Shown here in pieces: positions 15,493-22,467 of a DNA stretch of 24,842 nucleotides. The position numbers and the translations under genes were made by a program. Source of the DNA: Nitrospirota bacterium (lineage in GTDB: Bacteria > Nitrospirota > Thermodesulfovibrionia > Thermodesulfovibrionales > JdFR-88); NCBI GenBank assembly GCA_021812785.1, contig JAKAMR010000021.1:5493-30334 (forward strand), read 5' to 3'. Position 1 is the stretch's first letter. Each line of letters starts with the position of its first letter. The notes beneath the pieces were generated by a model that ran no database searches, was not told the DNA's origin, and worked only from the letters and a program-made list of their open reading frames with translations.

Positions 15493-15924
15493 CTAGTGGC
15501 CTGATTGCTTTTCGTCTTCTTCCTGTTCGGTCTTGCAGGCTATGCACATGGTGGTTACGGGCCTGGCCCTGAGCCTTTTTATATCTATGGGCTCCCCGCA
15601 TACCTCGCAGATGCCGAAGGTCCCGCCATCGATCCTCTCTATCGCCTCCTCGATCTTCTTAAGCAGGCGCTGCTCCCTGCCCCTCAGCCTGAGCATGAAG
15701 CTGCGGTCGGTCTCTGCGGACGCCTGGTCCCCGAGGTCGGGAAACACGGTCTGCTCGGGCAGCACGTTGATGGCGCTTTCAGCCTCGCACAGGATGATAT
15801 CCTTCTGCTTAAGGAGGTCGGCTTTGATCTCCTGCAGTTTTTCTTCCCTTGTGGAAGGGCTCTCTTTTTCAGAAGACTTGCCGTTTCCGTCCTGAGGGAG
15901 GGGCTTGTTTCTCTGCGATGACAT
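15493..15924 (-). CDS. DksA/TraR family zinc-finger protein
   Basis: The 143-residue protein has a coiled-coil region (about 28-98) and the four-cysteine zinc finger of the family, Cys106/Cys109 (CEVC) and Cys127/Cys130 (CIAC). DLGDQA at 63-68, at the coiled-coil tip, fits the DxxDxA motif that in DksA acts near the RNA polymerase active site through the secondary channel, so a transcription role with ppGpp is plausible. The N-terminal 27 residues are polar and probably disordered. Start: ATG at 15924, nine bases after GGAGGT; the frame extends to 15987 but without a better start. A promoter lies upstream at 15958-15987. Confidence 0.92.
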   Translation of the reverse strand: MSSQRNKPLPQDGNGKSSEKESPSTREEKLQEIKADLLKQKDIILCEAESAINVLPEQTVFPDLGDQASAETDRSFMLRLRGREQRLLKKIEEAIERIDGGTFGICEVCGEPIDIKRLRARPVTTMCIACKTEQEEDEKQSGH

Positions 15925-15957
15925 TTTGAAAAACCTCCAGTAGGTTCTTAAGTTACA

Positions 15958-15987
15958 AGGATAACAAAACAAGCATATGCCAGTCAA
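15958..15987 (-). promoter_or_regulatory. Promoter of the DksA-family gene
   Basis: On the minus strand TTGACT (15982-15987) is followed after 18 bases by TATCCT (15958-15963). The predicted start leaves a leader of about 27 bases containing the GGAGGT ribosome binding site. Confidence 0.5.
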
Positions 15988-16013
15988 ACGCGCAAAAAAT
16001 CATCATTTTAGTT

Positions 16014-16502
16014 TCACGCCCTTTTGCCGGATGCGACCTTGGAAAAATTCACCTTTAGTTCATAGAGCAGTACGGACAAGCTTTTTTCCTCTTCCGCGGA
16101 GAGGTTGCCACTGGTCTTTTCCTTAAGCATGTCCATGGAGTCTATGATGTATTTGGCCTCCGGGAGGTTGGGCTCCGTGGGGACCTCGCCAAGCCCCATG
16201 GTCATGTAGGCCATCCCCGCCAGGTTCACCATGAAAGAGAGAAAATCAGGCCCGTGATGCCCATGAGCGTGCCTTGCGCTGCTTTCTCCGGGGGCTCCTT
16301 TCTGCTCATGCCTGCCCTCATGGGGATGGGCAGCATGTTCTTCCATCTTCGAATGTGCTGGCCCCTGCTGCTTTTCCGGGTGCGCCGCGGCCTGGGTATT
16401 TTCGCGGGCCTGTGCCTTTGGCTTCGCCTGCGTCTCCCCGGCCTTCGGATTCCCCTGTGAATCCATCGTCCTTTTGTCCCTTATCTCGAATTTTTCTCCC
16501 AT
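16014..16502 (-). CDS. DUF1844 protein with His-rich N-terminal region
   Basis: The 162-residue protein ends in a DUF1844 domain (about 85-158), recognised by FLSFMVNLAGMAYMTMGLGE, the PNLPEAKYIIDSMDMLKEKT helix and LLYELKVNFSKV. DUF1844 is a small helical domain of unknown function. Residues 1-84 are polar and low in complexity, with ten histidines between 41 and 83 that could bind metal ions. The start at 16502 gives MGEKFEIRDKR; a second in-frame ATG at codon 13 is possible. A promoter with perfect TTGACA lies directly upstream and puts the transcription start within a few bases of the ATG. No signal peptide is seen. Confidence 0.85.
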   Translation of the reverse strand: MGEKFEIRDKRTMDSQGNPKAGETQAKPKAQARENTQAAAHPEKQQGPAHSKMEEHAAHPHEGRHEQKGAPGESSARHAHGHHGPDFLSFMVNLAGMAYMTMGLGEVPTEPNLPEAKYIIDSMDMLKEKTSGNLSAEEEKSLSVLLYELKVNFSKVASGKRA

Positions 16503-16510
16503 GGTTTTAT

Positions 16511-16539
16511 ACTTTATAAAAACAAAGGCGTCCTGTCAA
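16511..16539 (-). promoter_or_regulatory. Promoter of the DUF1844 gene
   Basis: On the minus strand a perfect TTGACA (16534-16539) stands 17 bases from TAAAGT (16511-16516), eight bases before the ATG at 16502. An overlapping TATAAA at 15-base spacing is an alternative -10. Either start would give no or almost no leader. Confidence 0.5.
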
Positions 16540-16562
16540 TTTGACAGGCCCGAAAGGGCCTG
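16532..16562. promoter_or_regulatory. Operator-like palindrome plus GAAA hairpin
   Basis: CCTGTCAA-T-TTGACAGG (16532-16548) is a perfect 17-base palindrome that covers the -35 of the DUF1844 promoter. It runs into CAGGCCC-GAAA-GGGCCTG (16545-16562), a perfect seven-base stem with a GNRA tetraloop. A repressor site or an RNA element are both possible. Confidence 0.4.
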
Positions 16563-16662
16563 CATCAGATTTGAGGACGGTGCATCTGCATCCGCCTGCA
16601 CCTTCCGTTCAGTGCGCGGTTTTTTCCGCGTGCAAGCTGACGGCCCCGGTTGGTTGCAGCTA

Positions 16663-16694
16663 AGGGCGAATATCAAGCCATTGTCAAGATGCGG
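16663..16694. repeat. Second copy of an intergenic repeat
   Basis: These 32 bases match 10044-10075 at 23 positions without gaps, including 12 identical bases in a row (GTCAAGATGCGG). Both copies are in noncoding, hairpin-rich DNA. Confidence 0.35.
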
Positions 16695-16818
16695 CCGGCC
16701 GGTGTCCGTCTCTTCGCTTCTCTTCTGGAACAGGCAGGAATACCAGCCCCGAAAAAAAATCTGACACAGACCCGGGCCGGGAATTCGCGGGCAATTTTGA
16801 TGAGACAGGACATGCTTT

Positions 16819-16844
16819 AATTCGTCATTTTTGGCGAATTTTTT
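16819..16844 (+). terminator. Terminator-like hairpin ahead of the transporter gene
   Basis: AATTCGTCA, loop TTTT, TGGCGAATT forms a nine-base stem with one G-T pair (16819-16840), followed by four more T (to 16844). No plus-strand protein gene lies upstream, so it may end a small RNA made from this interval or act as a transcription attenuator for the genes downstream. Confidence 0.5.
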
Positions 16845-16859
16845 GCGGGAGGGCCGTGC

Positions 16860-16865
16860 TATAAT
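16860..16865 (+). promoter_or_regulatory. -10 element of the transporter gene
   Basis: Consensus TATAAT 55 bases before the ATG at 16921; no good -35 at normal spacing. The predicted leader of about 49 bases contains an AAGAAAAA/TTTTTCTT hairpin (16888-16907) and no clear ribosome binding site before the ATG. Confidence 0.4.
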
Positions 16866-16920
16866 TTTTTGACAATCCGGAAAGGGGAAGAAAAAAGGCT
16901 TTTTCTTTTTTCATTTTTAT

Positions 16921-18306
16921 ATGGATGGCCCGAAAGCAGTACAGGCATTCGGAGAGGCGCTGCCCCTCTGGAGTGTGATCCCCTTTGCGGGCATGCTCCT
17001 GTCGATAGCCCTGGGGCCTCTGCTTGCGCCCGGCCTCTGGCACGGCCACTTCGGCAAGATATCGGCGTTCTGGGCGGCGCTGTCGGCCGTCTCTCTGTCC
17101 CTTGTTTTTGGAAGGGAGGCCGTGGCCGGTTTTCTAGGGGTGATGGTAAACGAATACCTGCCTTTCATTATCCTGATGGGGACGCTTTACGTGATATCCG
17201 GAGGAATACTCATCACGGGCGGCTCATCCGGCACCCCGGGGGCAAACGCCGCCTTGCTTATCGCTGGGGCCCTCCTTGCAAGCGTTATGGGGACAACTGG
17301 AGCGGCCATGCTCCTTGTGCGCCCGCTGATAAGAGAAAACATGCACCGGAAGAACAGGACCATTGTAGTGGTTTTCTTTATTTTTCTGGTGGCCAATATA
17401 GGCGGTGCGCTTACGCCTCTTGGCGATCCGCCGCTTTTGCTGGGTTTTCTAATGGGGGTGCCTTTTTTCTGGACCTTGAAGCTCCTGCCGCATATGCTCC
17501 TGGCCACAACGGTCCTGCTGGCGGCTTATTACTTTGCCGACAGGCGCATTTACAGGTCGGAGTTTTTTTATCCGGAGGCTGGCGGGGCCGTCCGGCCATG
17601 CGGCGAAAAAAGATGGATTTTCAGAATAAGAGGTGCGAAAAATCTGATTTTTCTTGGTGTGGCGATAGGGGCCATGATCGCTGCGCCCAGGGTGCAACTG
17701 GGGCGGGTTTATTTTATGGGGATGCAAAGGGAGATCTCGGAGATGCTGCGGAACCTCATTGTGCTCATGGCTGGCCTTTTTTCGGTCCTTTTCACGTCTC
17801 GGGAAATACGCGATGAAAACGGGTTTACGTGGTTTCCGATAAAAGAGGTGGCGGTTATCTTCGCCGGTCTGTTCATTACAATGACTCCCTGTATGGATAT
17901 CCTTCAGGCTGGAAAGGCGGGGCAGCTGGGGCTGCTTTTGCACGTGGTCAACAGGCCATCTCATTATTTCTGGGCCACGGGGGTCCTCTCCAGCTTTCTC
18001 GACAACGCGCCCGCATACCTGGCTTTTTTCAAGGCGGCCCTCGGGAATTTCTATCCGGGCATGGCGACAAGGAGCGCCGCCGGACTTCTTGTAAAACAGC
18101 ATCCTCTTTATCTTGAAGCCATCTCCACCGGGTCCGTTTTCTTTGGCGCCTTTACTTATATTGGAAACGCGCCAAACTTCATGGTGCGCTCCATATCAGA
18201 GGAGTCCGGGATAGAGATGCCGGGCTTCATGGGATACATTCTGAAATACGCGTTGCCGGTGCTTTTACCCCTATTTGTGCTTGAGACCCTGCTCTTTTTC
18301 AGGTAA
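16921..18306 (+). CDS. Sodium:proton antiporter / citrate transporter family membrane protein (NhaD/CitMHS_2-like)
   Basis: The 461-residue protein has about eleven to twelve membrane segments. Hallmarks of the ion transporter superfamily members annotated as NhaD or CitMHS_2 are ISGGILITGGSSGTPGANAA, the GTTGAAMLLVRPLIREN segment, NIGGALTPLGDPPLLLGFL and, in the second half, SSFLDNAPAYLAFF and GAFTYIGNAPNFMVRSI. The two Asn- and Pro-containing breaks in the helices are the expected ion-binding region. Start: ATG at 16921 is the first in frame after a stop at 16870; it lacks a ribosome binding site. It is followed 26 bases later by a universal stress protein gene. Whether it moves sodium, citrate or another anion cannot be decided from sequence alone. 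Confidence 0.88.
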   Translation: MDGPKAVQAFGEALPLWSVIPFAGMLLSIALGPLLAPGLWHGHFGKISAFWAALSAVSLSLVFGREAVAGFLGVMVNEYLPFIILMGTLYVISGGILITGGSSGTPGANAALLIAGALLASVMGTTGAAMLLVRPLIRENMHRKNRTIVVVFFIFLVANIGGALTPLGDPPLLLGFLMGVPFFWTLKLLPHMLLATTVLLAAYYFADRRIYRSEFFYPEAGGAVRPCGEKRWIFRIRGAKNLIFLGVAIGAMIAAPRVQLGRVYFMGMQREISEMLRNLIVLMAGLFSVLFTSREIRDENGFTWFPIKEVAVIFAGLFITMTPCMDILQAGKAGQLGLLLHVVNRPSHYFWATGVLSSFLDNAPAYLAFFKAALGNFYPGMATRSAAGLLVKQHPLYLEAISTGSVFFGAFTYIGNAPNFMVRSISEESGIEMPGFMGYILKYALPVLLPLFVLETLLFFR

Positions 18307-18332
18307 AAGGACTGAAGGAGGATCTTTTTTCA

Positions 18333-19226
18333 TTGCAAGCCAATACAAATGGAAGGGTCCGGAAGATACTCTTTGCCACCCGTTTCGGGGAGATGGCGTT
18401 CAACTCTCTTCAGACCCTGTTTGTGCTTAAAGAGGCCGGGCTGAGGACGGTCGTGCTCTGCCATATAATCCCAAGGGAGGAAGTCGGTTTTGTGCCTTTC
18501 GGCGGATACCTTAAAAAGGAGGCTGAAGAGCTGAAAGAGGAGGCCAGGATAAAATTTGCGGACTGGCAGCAGGCCATCACCGGGGCGGGCATGGAAAGCA
18601 GGGTGGTGATAGAGGTGGGCGAGCCGGTGCCCGATGTGATACGTACGGCACGCGGGGAGGATGTGGACCTGCTTGTTACCGGCAGGGGGCCACGCGCGGT
18701 GGACATCGCCAAAAGGAGCCGGCTGCCCGTGCTGCTGCACAGTTATATGGCCCCTTTTGAGGCGGAGGGCGAAACGGCCGTAAGGGAAAACAGGCTCATC
18801 TTCGAAAAACCCCTTCTGGCGGCTGGCCGGCCCGGGCCATCCCGGAAGGCCCTTTTTCTGCTCCGCTTGCTGGCCGGGGCTGTCAGGAAGGCTGCCGTAG
18901 CCCATGTGCTTGAAAAAAAAGAGCTCTCCGGCCCGGAAGTCGGGAAGATAAAAGAAAAGGAGATGCTTCGCCTTAAGGAGTATTGCCACTATCTTCAGGA
19001 GGCGGGCATCGAGGCTGAACCTCACCTGCTGGCTGGAAAGCCCGCAGCTGAGCTGATCAATGAGGCCAGGGCCGCAGGTGGAAGCATGATAATAGCTGCC
19101 AGCTCTGACGAGGAAACCGGAGAAGAGGCGCTGGGAAGCGTGGCGCGCAAACTGTGCGAGACATCCGAGTTTCCTGTGCTGCTTGTGCCTGTTTACCCCC
19201 ATTTACACCACGCGGATTTGGACTAA
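18333..19226 (+). CDS. Universal stress protein with two Usp domains
   Basis: The 297-residue cytoplasmic protein holds two Usp domains in tandem. The first (about 9-140) begins KILFATRFGEMAFNSL and ends VDLLVTGRGPRAVDI..RLPVLL; the second (about 165-290) is less well kept at its start and ends MIIAASSDEETGEEALGSVARKL..FPVLLVPV. The ATP-binding pattern G-2x-G-9x-G(S/T) is incomplete in both, so nucleotide binding is uncertain. Start: TTG at 18333, with AGGAGG 11 bases before it; no ATG or GTG fits. It lies 26 bases after the transporter gene and is probably cotranscribed, as Usp genes often are with transporters. Confidence 0.85.
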   Translation: MQANTNGRVRKILFATRFGEMAFNSLQTLFVLKEAGLRTVVLCHIIPREEVGFVPFGGYLKKEAEELKEEARIKFADWQQAITGAGMESRVVIEVGEPVPDVIRTARGEDVDLLVTGRGPRAVDIAKRSRLPVLLHSYMAPFEAEGETAVRENRLIFEKPLLAAGRPGPSRKALFLLRLLAGAVRKAAVAHVLEKKELSGPEVGKIKEKEMLRLKEYCHYLQEAGIEAEPHLLAGKPAAELINEARAAGGSMIIAASSDEETGEEALGSVARKLCETSEFPVLLVPVYPHLHHADLD

Positions 19227-19238
19227 AATAATAATAAG

Positions 19239-19257
19239 CGGAGGGCTTACCCCTCCG
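19239..19257 (+). terminator. Hairpin after the universal stress protein gene
   Basis: CGGAGGG-CTTAC-CCCTCCG is a perfect seven-base stem 12 bases after the stop codon. No T tract follows on the plus strand, so termination would be weak or factor-dependent. Confidence 0.4.
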
Positions 19258-19436
19258 TGGCAGGCATGCGGCCCGGCAAAAAATCAAAAAATCCCTGATT
19301 TATCTTTCCTGCTGTCTTTGTTTTGCGGGAAGAAAAGATGAAAAAAGTGGACTTTCTTGGGCGGCGGGTTCAGGCCTTTCGCCTGAGATCAGAAAACAAA
19401 AAACCGTATTTCCAGTCTGAAGAAAGAGAGGTAAAC

Positions 19437-20195
19437 ATGTCAAAGTCCGGCCGTTGTCTTGCCTGCTCTTTTATATTTTTGGGGATATTCATCTTTTTTG
19501 CCGCAAATTCGGCCACGGCGGCCGCAGCGGTTAAGAATTCCTGTGTTGCCTGCCACTTTAAACTGCCGCAGGGCAGCTTCATTGGAGCAAAGGCCCATGG
19601 CTGGAAAGGCTCCGTGCATGAGATGCACGGAGTTACCTGCGACAAGTGCCACGGAGGCGACCCGTCCGCCTCAACGGAAGCGGAGGCGCACAAAGGGGTC
19701 CTGGGTTCGAGCAACCCCGAAAGCAGGGTTTATTACAAGAACGTCCCTGAAACATGCGGCCAGTGCCACGGGGCTGAATTGTTCGAGTTCAGGAAGAGCC
19801 TCCATTACCGGAACCTGGAGTCAACGGGGAAAGGCCCGGAATGCGTGACCTGCCATGGCTCCATGATAGTGACCGTCCTGACCCCGGGTGACATTGCGGC
19901 GGTATGCGAAAGGTGCCATAACAGGACCGGTCTTGCTCACGCCACACCGTATATCCCCCAGTATGCCAAGGCGGTATTGCTTTCCCTGAGGGAGGGCATG
20001 GCGCTTGCCAACGCGGACGAGATGCTTTACCGGCCGGCAAAGGACTCCGTGGAGGCATCCATCCTGACCGGCGCCAGGATAGCCTTGCATTCAGCCATGC
20101 TCGACTGGCACAGGTTTGACCTGAAGACCATCACGGGCCATCTGCAGAAGGCGTATGACTTGCTGGAGAACAAGCTTCCGGGCGGGAAGAAATAG
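19437..20195 (+). CDS. Periplasmic pentahaem cytochrome c
   Basis: The 252-residue protein has a signal peptide (about 1-31, ending in an Ala-rich cleavage region) and five CxxCH haem-binding motifs: 36-40, 68-72, 107-111, 136-140 and 157-161. After the last haem comes a helical domain of about 90 residues without further motifs. The first half (GSVHEMHGVTCDKCHGGDP) closely resembles the cytochrome at 22468-23181, with the same number and order of motifs. There is no C-terminal membrane anchor, so it should be free in the periplasm or held by a partner. Start: ATG at 19437 with GAGAGGT before it; an in-frame ATG at 19338 would add 33 residues ahead of the signal peptide and is less likely. 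It converges on the cytochrome b gene across a shared terminator. Confidence 0.9.
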   Translation: MSKSGRCLACSFIFLGIFIFFAANSATAAAAVKNSCVACHFKLPQGSFIGAKAHGWKGSVHEMHGVTCDKCHGGDPSASTEAEAHKGVLGSSNPESRVYYKNVPETCGQCHGAELFEFRKSLHYRNLESTGKGPECVTCHGSMIVTVLTPGDIAAVCERCHNRTGLAHATPYIPQYAKAVLLSLREGMALANADEMLYRPAKDSVEASILTGARIALHSAMLDWHRFDLKTITGHLQKAYDLLENKLPGGKK

Positions 20196-20297
20196 AGAAA
20201 GTAAGGGGCGGCAGATATCAAAAAAAACCTGTACTCCCGGGGAAAATCCTGTGATCTGCCCGATATGAAGAGCCATAAATAAGCTGGAAGAGTAAAT

Positions 20298-20336
20298 AAA
20301 AAAAGGCCCCGGCAGAAACTGCCGTGGCCTTTTTTA
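20298..20336. terminator. Bidirectional terminator between cytochrome c and cytochrome b genes
   Basis: GGCCCCGGCAG-AAA-CTGCCGTGGCC (20305-20329) forms an 11-position stem with one mismatch, flanked by a run of A on the left and a run of T on the right. It can end transcripts from both converging operons. Confidence 0.85.
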
Positions 20337-20356
20337 TTTGGCGACTGTAAAGGGGC

Positions 20357-21592
20357 TCAGTGGCTTGTTTTTTTCTTTCTTGCCGACAGCACGGCGTAGA
20401 CTGCAGCGAAGACCCCGATTGTGGCAATTATCGTGTAGGCAAGCATTGCCCTGGGGCTGATATGAAGGACGTCTATGTAACCGGAGACCGCCGTCATCAG
20501 GATGAATACGCCGCCCCCGAGGCCAAAGGCTGTCATGAACGGCCTGGAGAGCGGGTTGGAGTTATAGTTCTGCGGCTCCTTCCAGCGGTCCAGGAAAGGT
20601 ATGAGCGCAAGGATGAGGAAAACCGTCCCCGGGAAGATCACCCCGCCGATGGTCTCCGGCGTTATCTTGCCGCCGAATATGGTCACGGAGAGGTCTCCGG
20701 GTATTAGCTTCAGGAACCCGTAGACCCACAGGAAATACCAGTCTGGGCGCATAACGGGCGTGCCGGGAGAGGGCGCCCCGTAAAGCTCTATGACGTTTAT
20801 CGGGACATACGTGGCAAGCAGCACAAGCGCGAACATCAGGAACATGAAGAAAGGGACGCTGATTGCGGCCTGCTCCGGCCAGATCGGTATGCCTATGAGC
20901 CTCTTTCCTCCCTTCGCTTCGGGCCTTCCGATGTTGGAGGCGGGCTCCGTATGTTTCTGTTTTACCAGTATGACCATGTGCGCGCCTATAAGCGCTATTA
21001 TGACCGCAGGGATGAGCATGACATGGAAAAAGAAGAACCGGGGAACCATTGCCGTGGACGGGAACTCCCCGGCAAATATGAGCCTGGACAACCAGCCGCC
21101 CAACCACGGGATGGACTTAACCATGTAGTAGGCAATGGACGTGGCCGTCACCGAGAACTGGCTGTAAGGGAGAAGGTAGCCGGTAAAGGCCGCCCCAAGC
21201 GAAATGCCCATCAGTGCCAGGCCGACCAGCCAGTTGATCTCCCTGGGCTTTCTGTATGCCCCGGTAAAGTATATCCTCAGGAAATGCAGGATCAGGGAAG
21301 ATATCATAAGCATCGCGGACCAGTGATGAATGCGCCTTATGATCATGCCCATCGGCTTCATGTCCATATTTACCACGCTGGCGTATGCGGCCGGCACCAT
21401 GGCATGGAAGAGCGGCACCAGCCTGACCGAAGGCTCATAGAGCAGGCCCAGGAATATTCCGGTTACCACCAGCGAGATGAACGAGAAAAGCGCTATTTCC
21501 CCGAGCAGGTAAGTAGGATGGCTGGGGAACGTCTTGGTCAGGAACTTTTCGTTGAACTTTTTTAGTTCAAGCCTCTCTTCAAACCATTTCAT
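20357..21592 (-). CDS. Cytochrome b of a Rieske/cytochrome b complex, full length
   Basis: The 411-residue membrane protein carries the two b haems and both quinone sites of a quinol:cytochrome c oxidoreductase, with N- and C-terminal domains fused as in bc1. Haem ligands are His89/His103 (RIHHWSA and LHFLR) and His190/His205 (FFHVML and GAHMV). The second pair has 14 residues between, as in cytochrome b6, not 13 as in mitochondrial b. The Qo motif reads PDWY (283-286) instead of PEWY, a form associated with menaquinol. About eight membrane helices fit the family. It is the last gene of the operon, 20 bases after the Rieske gene. Confidence 0.95.
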   Translation of the reverse strand: MKWFEERLELKKFNEKFLTKTFPSHPTYLLGEIALFSFISLVVTGIFLGLLYEPSVRLVPLFHAMVPAAYASVVNMDMKPMGMIIRRIHHWSAMLMISSLILHFLRIYFTGAYRKPREINWLVGLALMGISLGAAFTGYLLPYSQFSVTATSIAYYMVKSIPWLGGWLSRLIFAGEFPSTAMVPRFFFFHVMLIPAVIIALIGAHMVILVKQKHTEPASNIGRPEAKGGKRLIGIPIWPEQAAISVPFFMFLMFALVLLATYVPINVIELYGAPSPGTPVMRPDWYFLWVYGFLKLIPGDLSVTIFGGKITPETIGGVIFPGTVFLILALIPFLDRWKEPQNYNSNPLSRPFMTAFGLGGGVFILMTAVSGYIDVLHISPRAMLAYTIIATIGVFAAVYAVLSARKKKTSH

Positions 21593-21612
21593 TATTTTTA
21601 TACCTCGCCTTG

Positions 21613-22209
21613 TTATACCTGCGGTCCGATGGGGCCGGTGAAATCGCTCGTAAAGTAAATTGAGTCACCCTGCACCTTTATGCCGATCTGGGCAAGCGGG
21701 ATCGGTGCCGGGCCGCCTATGACCTTGGCCCCTTTTGTGGGGTCGAACATGCTGTTATGGCAGAAGCACTCCGTGAAGGAGGCATCCGGATTCGAAGGGT
21801 TCTTCACCCAGGAGACGGTGCACCCCAGGTGGGTGCAGATTGCGCTGTAGGAAACGAACCCCTGGTCGGTGAGGTTGATCTTCGTGGGGGCAACGTAATC
21901 GGATTCCTTGAGCTTTATGAGCTGCACAATGTTGGCCGGGTTTGCGGTTTTGCCCTTTGGATAGGCCAGCACCCAGTCCCCGTCTTTCATGTCAGACGCC
22001 TTCACGGGGTTTCCGGCATTGCTTCCCTTTGCGTATACCAGCTGGTCCCCCGGTTTGATCGTGGAGACGTATCCGGCCTTCTCGGGCGGCGTAACGACCT
22101 TAAGGAGCGAAAAAAGCGATACGAACGATCCCGCTATTGACGCGATCATCACGCCAAGAGTGAATTTCCTGCGGGTTATGCCCTGTTTTGTCTTATTGCC
22201 CTCTACCAT
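21613..22209 (-). CDS. Rieske [2Fe-2S] protein with Tat signal
   Basis: This 198-residue subunit takes electrons from quinol at the Qo site. An N-terminal twin-arginine signal-anchor (TRRKFTLGVMIASIAGS, 12-28) indicates folding in the cytoplasm and export by Tat. Cluster motifs are CTHLGC (125-130) and CFCHNS (148-153), giving Cys125, His127, Cys148 and His151 as ligands and Cys130/Cys150 as the disulfide pair. The usual second motif is CPCHGS; here Phe replaces Pro and Asn replaces Gly. Start: ATG at 22209, overlapping the preceding stop by seven bases, with AGGAGGAG upstream. Confidence 0.94.
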   Translation of the reverse strand: MVEGNKTKQGITRRKFTLGVMIASIAGSFVSLFSLLKVVTPPEKAGYVSTIKPGDQLVYAKGSNAGNPVKASDMKDGDWVLAYPKGKTANPANIVQLIKLKESDYVAPTKINLTDQGFVSYSAICTHLGCTVSWVKNPSNPDASFTECFCHNSMFDPTKGAKVIGGPAPIPLAQIGIKVQGDSIYFTSDFTGPIGPQV

Positions 22210-22466
22210 AGCAACTCCTCCTCGCGATCCTCTGATACTTCCCTGAACGGCACGAAGGCCTTGGTAAACAGGACGATATCTACGCCCGCGATCAGGAATA
22301 TGAAGGCGGTCAGCGTGCCAAGCGAGTAGTTGCCGCCCTTGCCAGATATAAGCAGATACGCGAACGCAACTCCCAACCCAAGCAGCAACAGTGACAGCAG
22401 CACTATCAGCGCTGCCATACCCCCTGAATACGAGGGTTTCTTTTGGTGAATGATCTCAAAGCTCAT
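22203..22466 (-). CDS. Small membrane protein of the Rieske/cytochrome b operon
   Basis: The 87-residue product has two hydrophobic helices (about 19-41 and 51-70) and an acidic C-terminus. I do not recognise a family. It sits between the pentahaem cytochrome and Rieske genes, starting one base after the stop of the first and overlapping the second, so it is surely part of the same transcript and may be a small subunit or assembly factor of the complex. Start: ATG at 22466 is preferred over 22520, since AGAGGGACTGAG precedes it and the longer form would lie inside the cytochrome gene. Confidence 0.75.
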   Translation of the reverse strand: MSFEIIHQKKPSYSGGMAALIVLLSLLLLGLGVAFAYLLISGKGGNYSLGTLTAFIFLIAGVDIVLFTKAFVPFREVSEDREEELLW

Positions 22467-22467
22467 C

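Larger units (their letters stand above)
16503..16920. other. Gene-poor interval between DUF1844 and transporter genes
   Basis: No convincing coding frame is seen in these 418 bases. It holds the DUF1844 promoter and a palindrome (16532-16548), a GAAA-capped hairpin (16545-16562), a stem GCGCGG/CCGCGT around six T (16614-16631), a stretch resembling 10044-10075 (16663-16694), a terminator-like hairpin (16819-16844), a TATAAT (16860-16865) and an A/T hairpin in the leader of the next gene (16888-16907). Confidence 0.6.

Noticed and set aside
16474..16764. 96-codon plus-strand frame across the DUF1844 start
   Set aside because: It runs over the promoter, the palindrome and several hairpins, has no ribosome binding site and no domain.
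16869..17816. Long plus-strand frame (315 codons) overlapping the transporter gene
   Set aside because: It is out of frame with the NhaD/CitMHS-like gene, has a composition full of Arg, Gly and Cys with no family resemblance, and starts with TTG three bases after the -10 element. It is a shadow of the real gene.
19700..19716. GGTTCGAGCAACCCC resembling a tRNA T-arm
   Set aside because: It lies inside the pentahaem cytochrome coding sequence and no acceptor or anticodon arms can be built around it.
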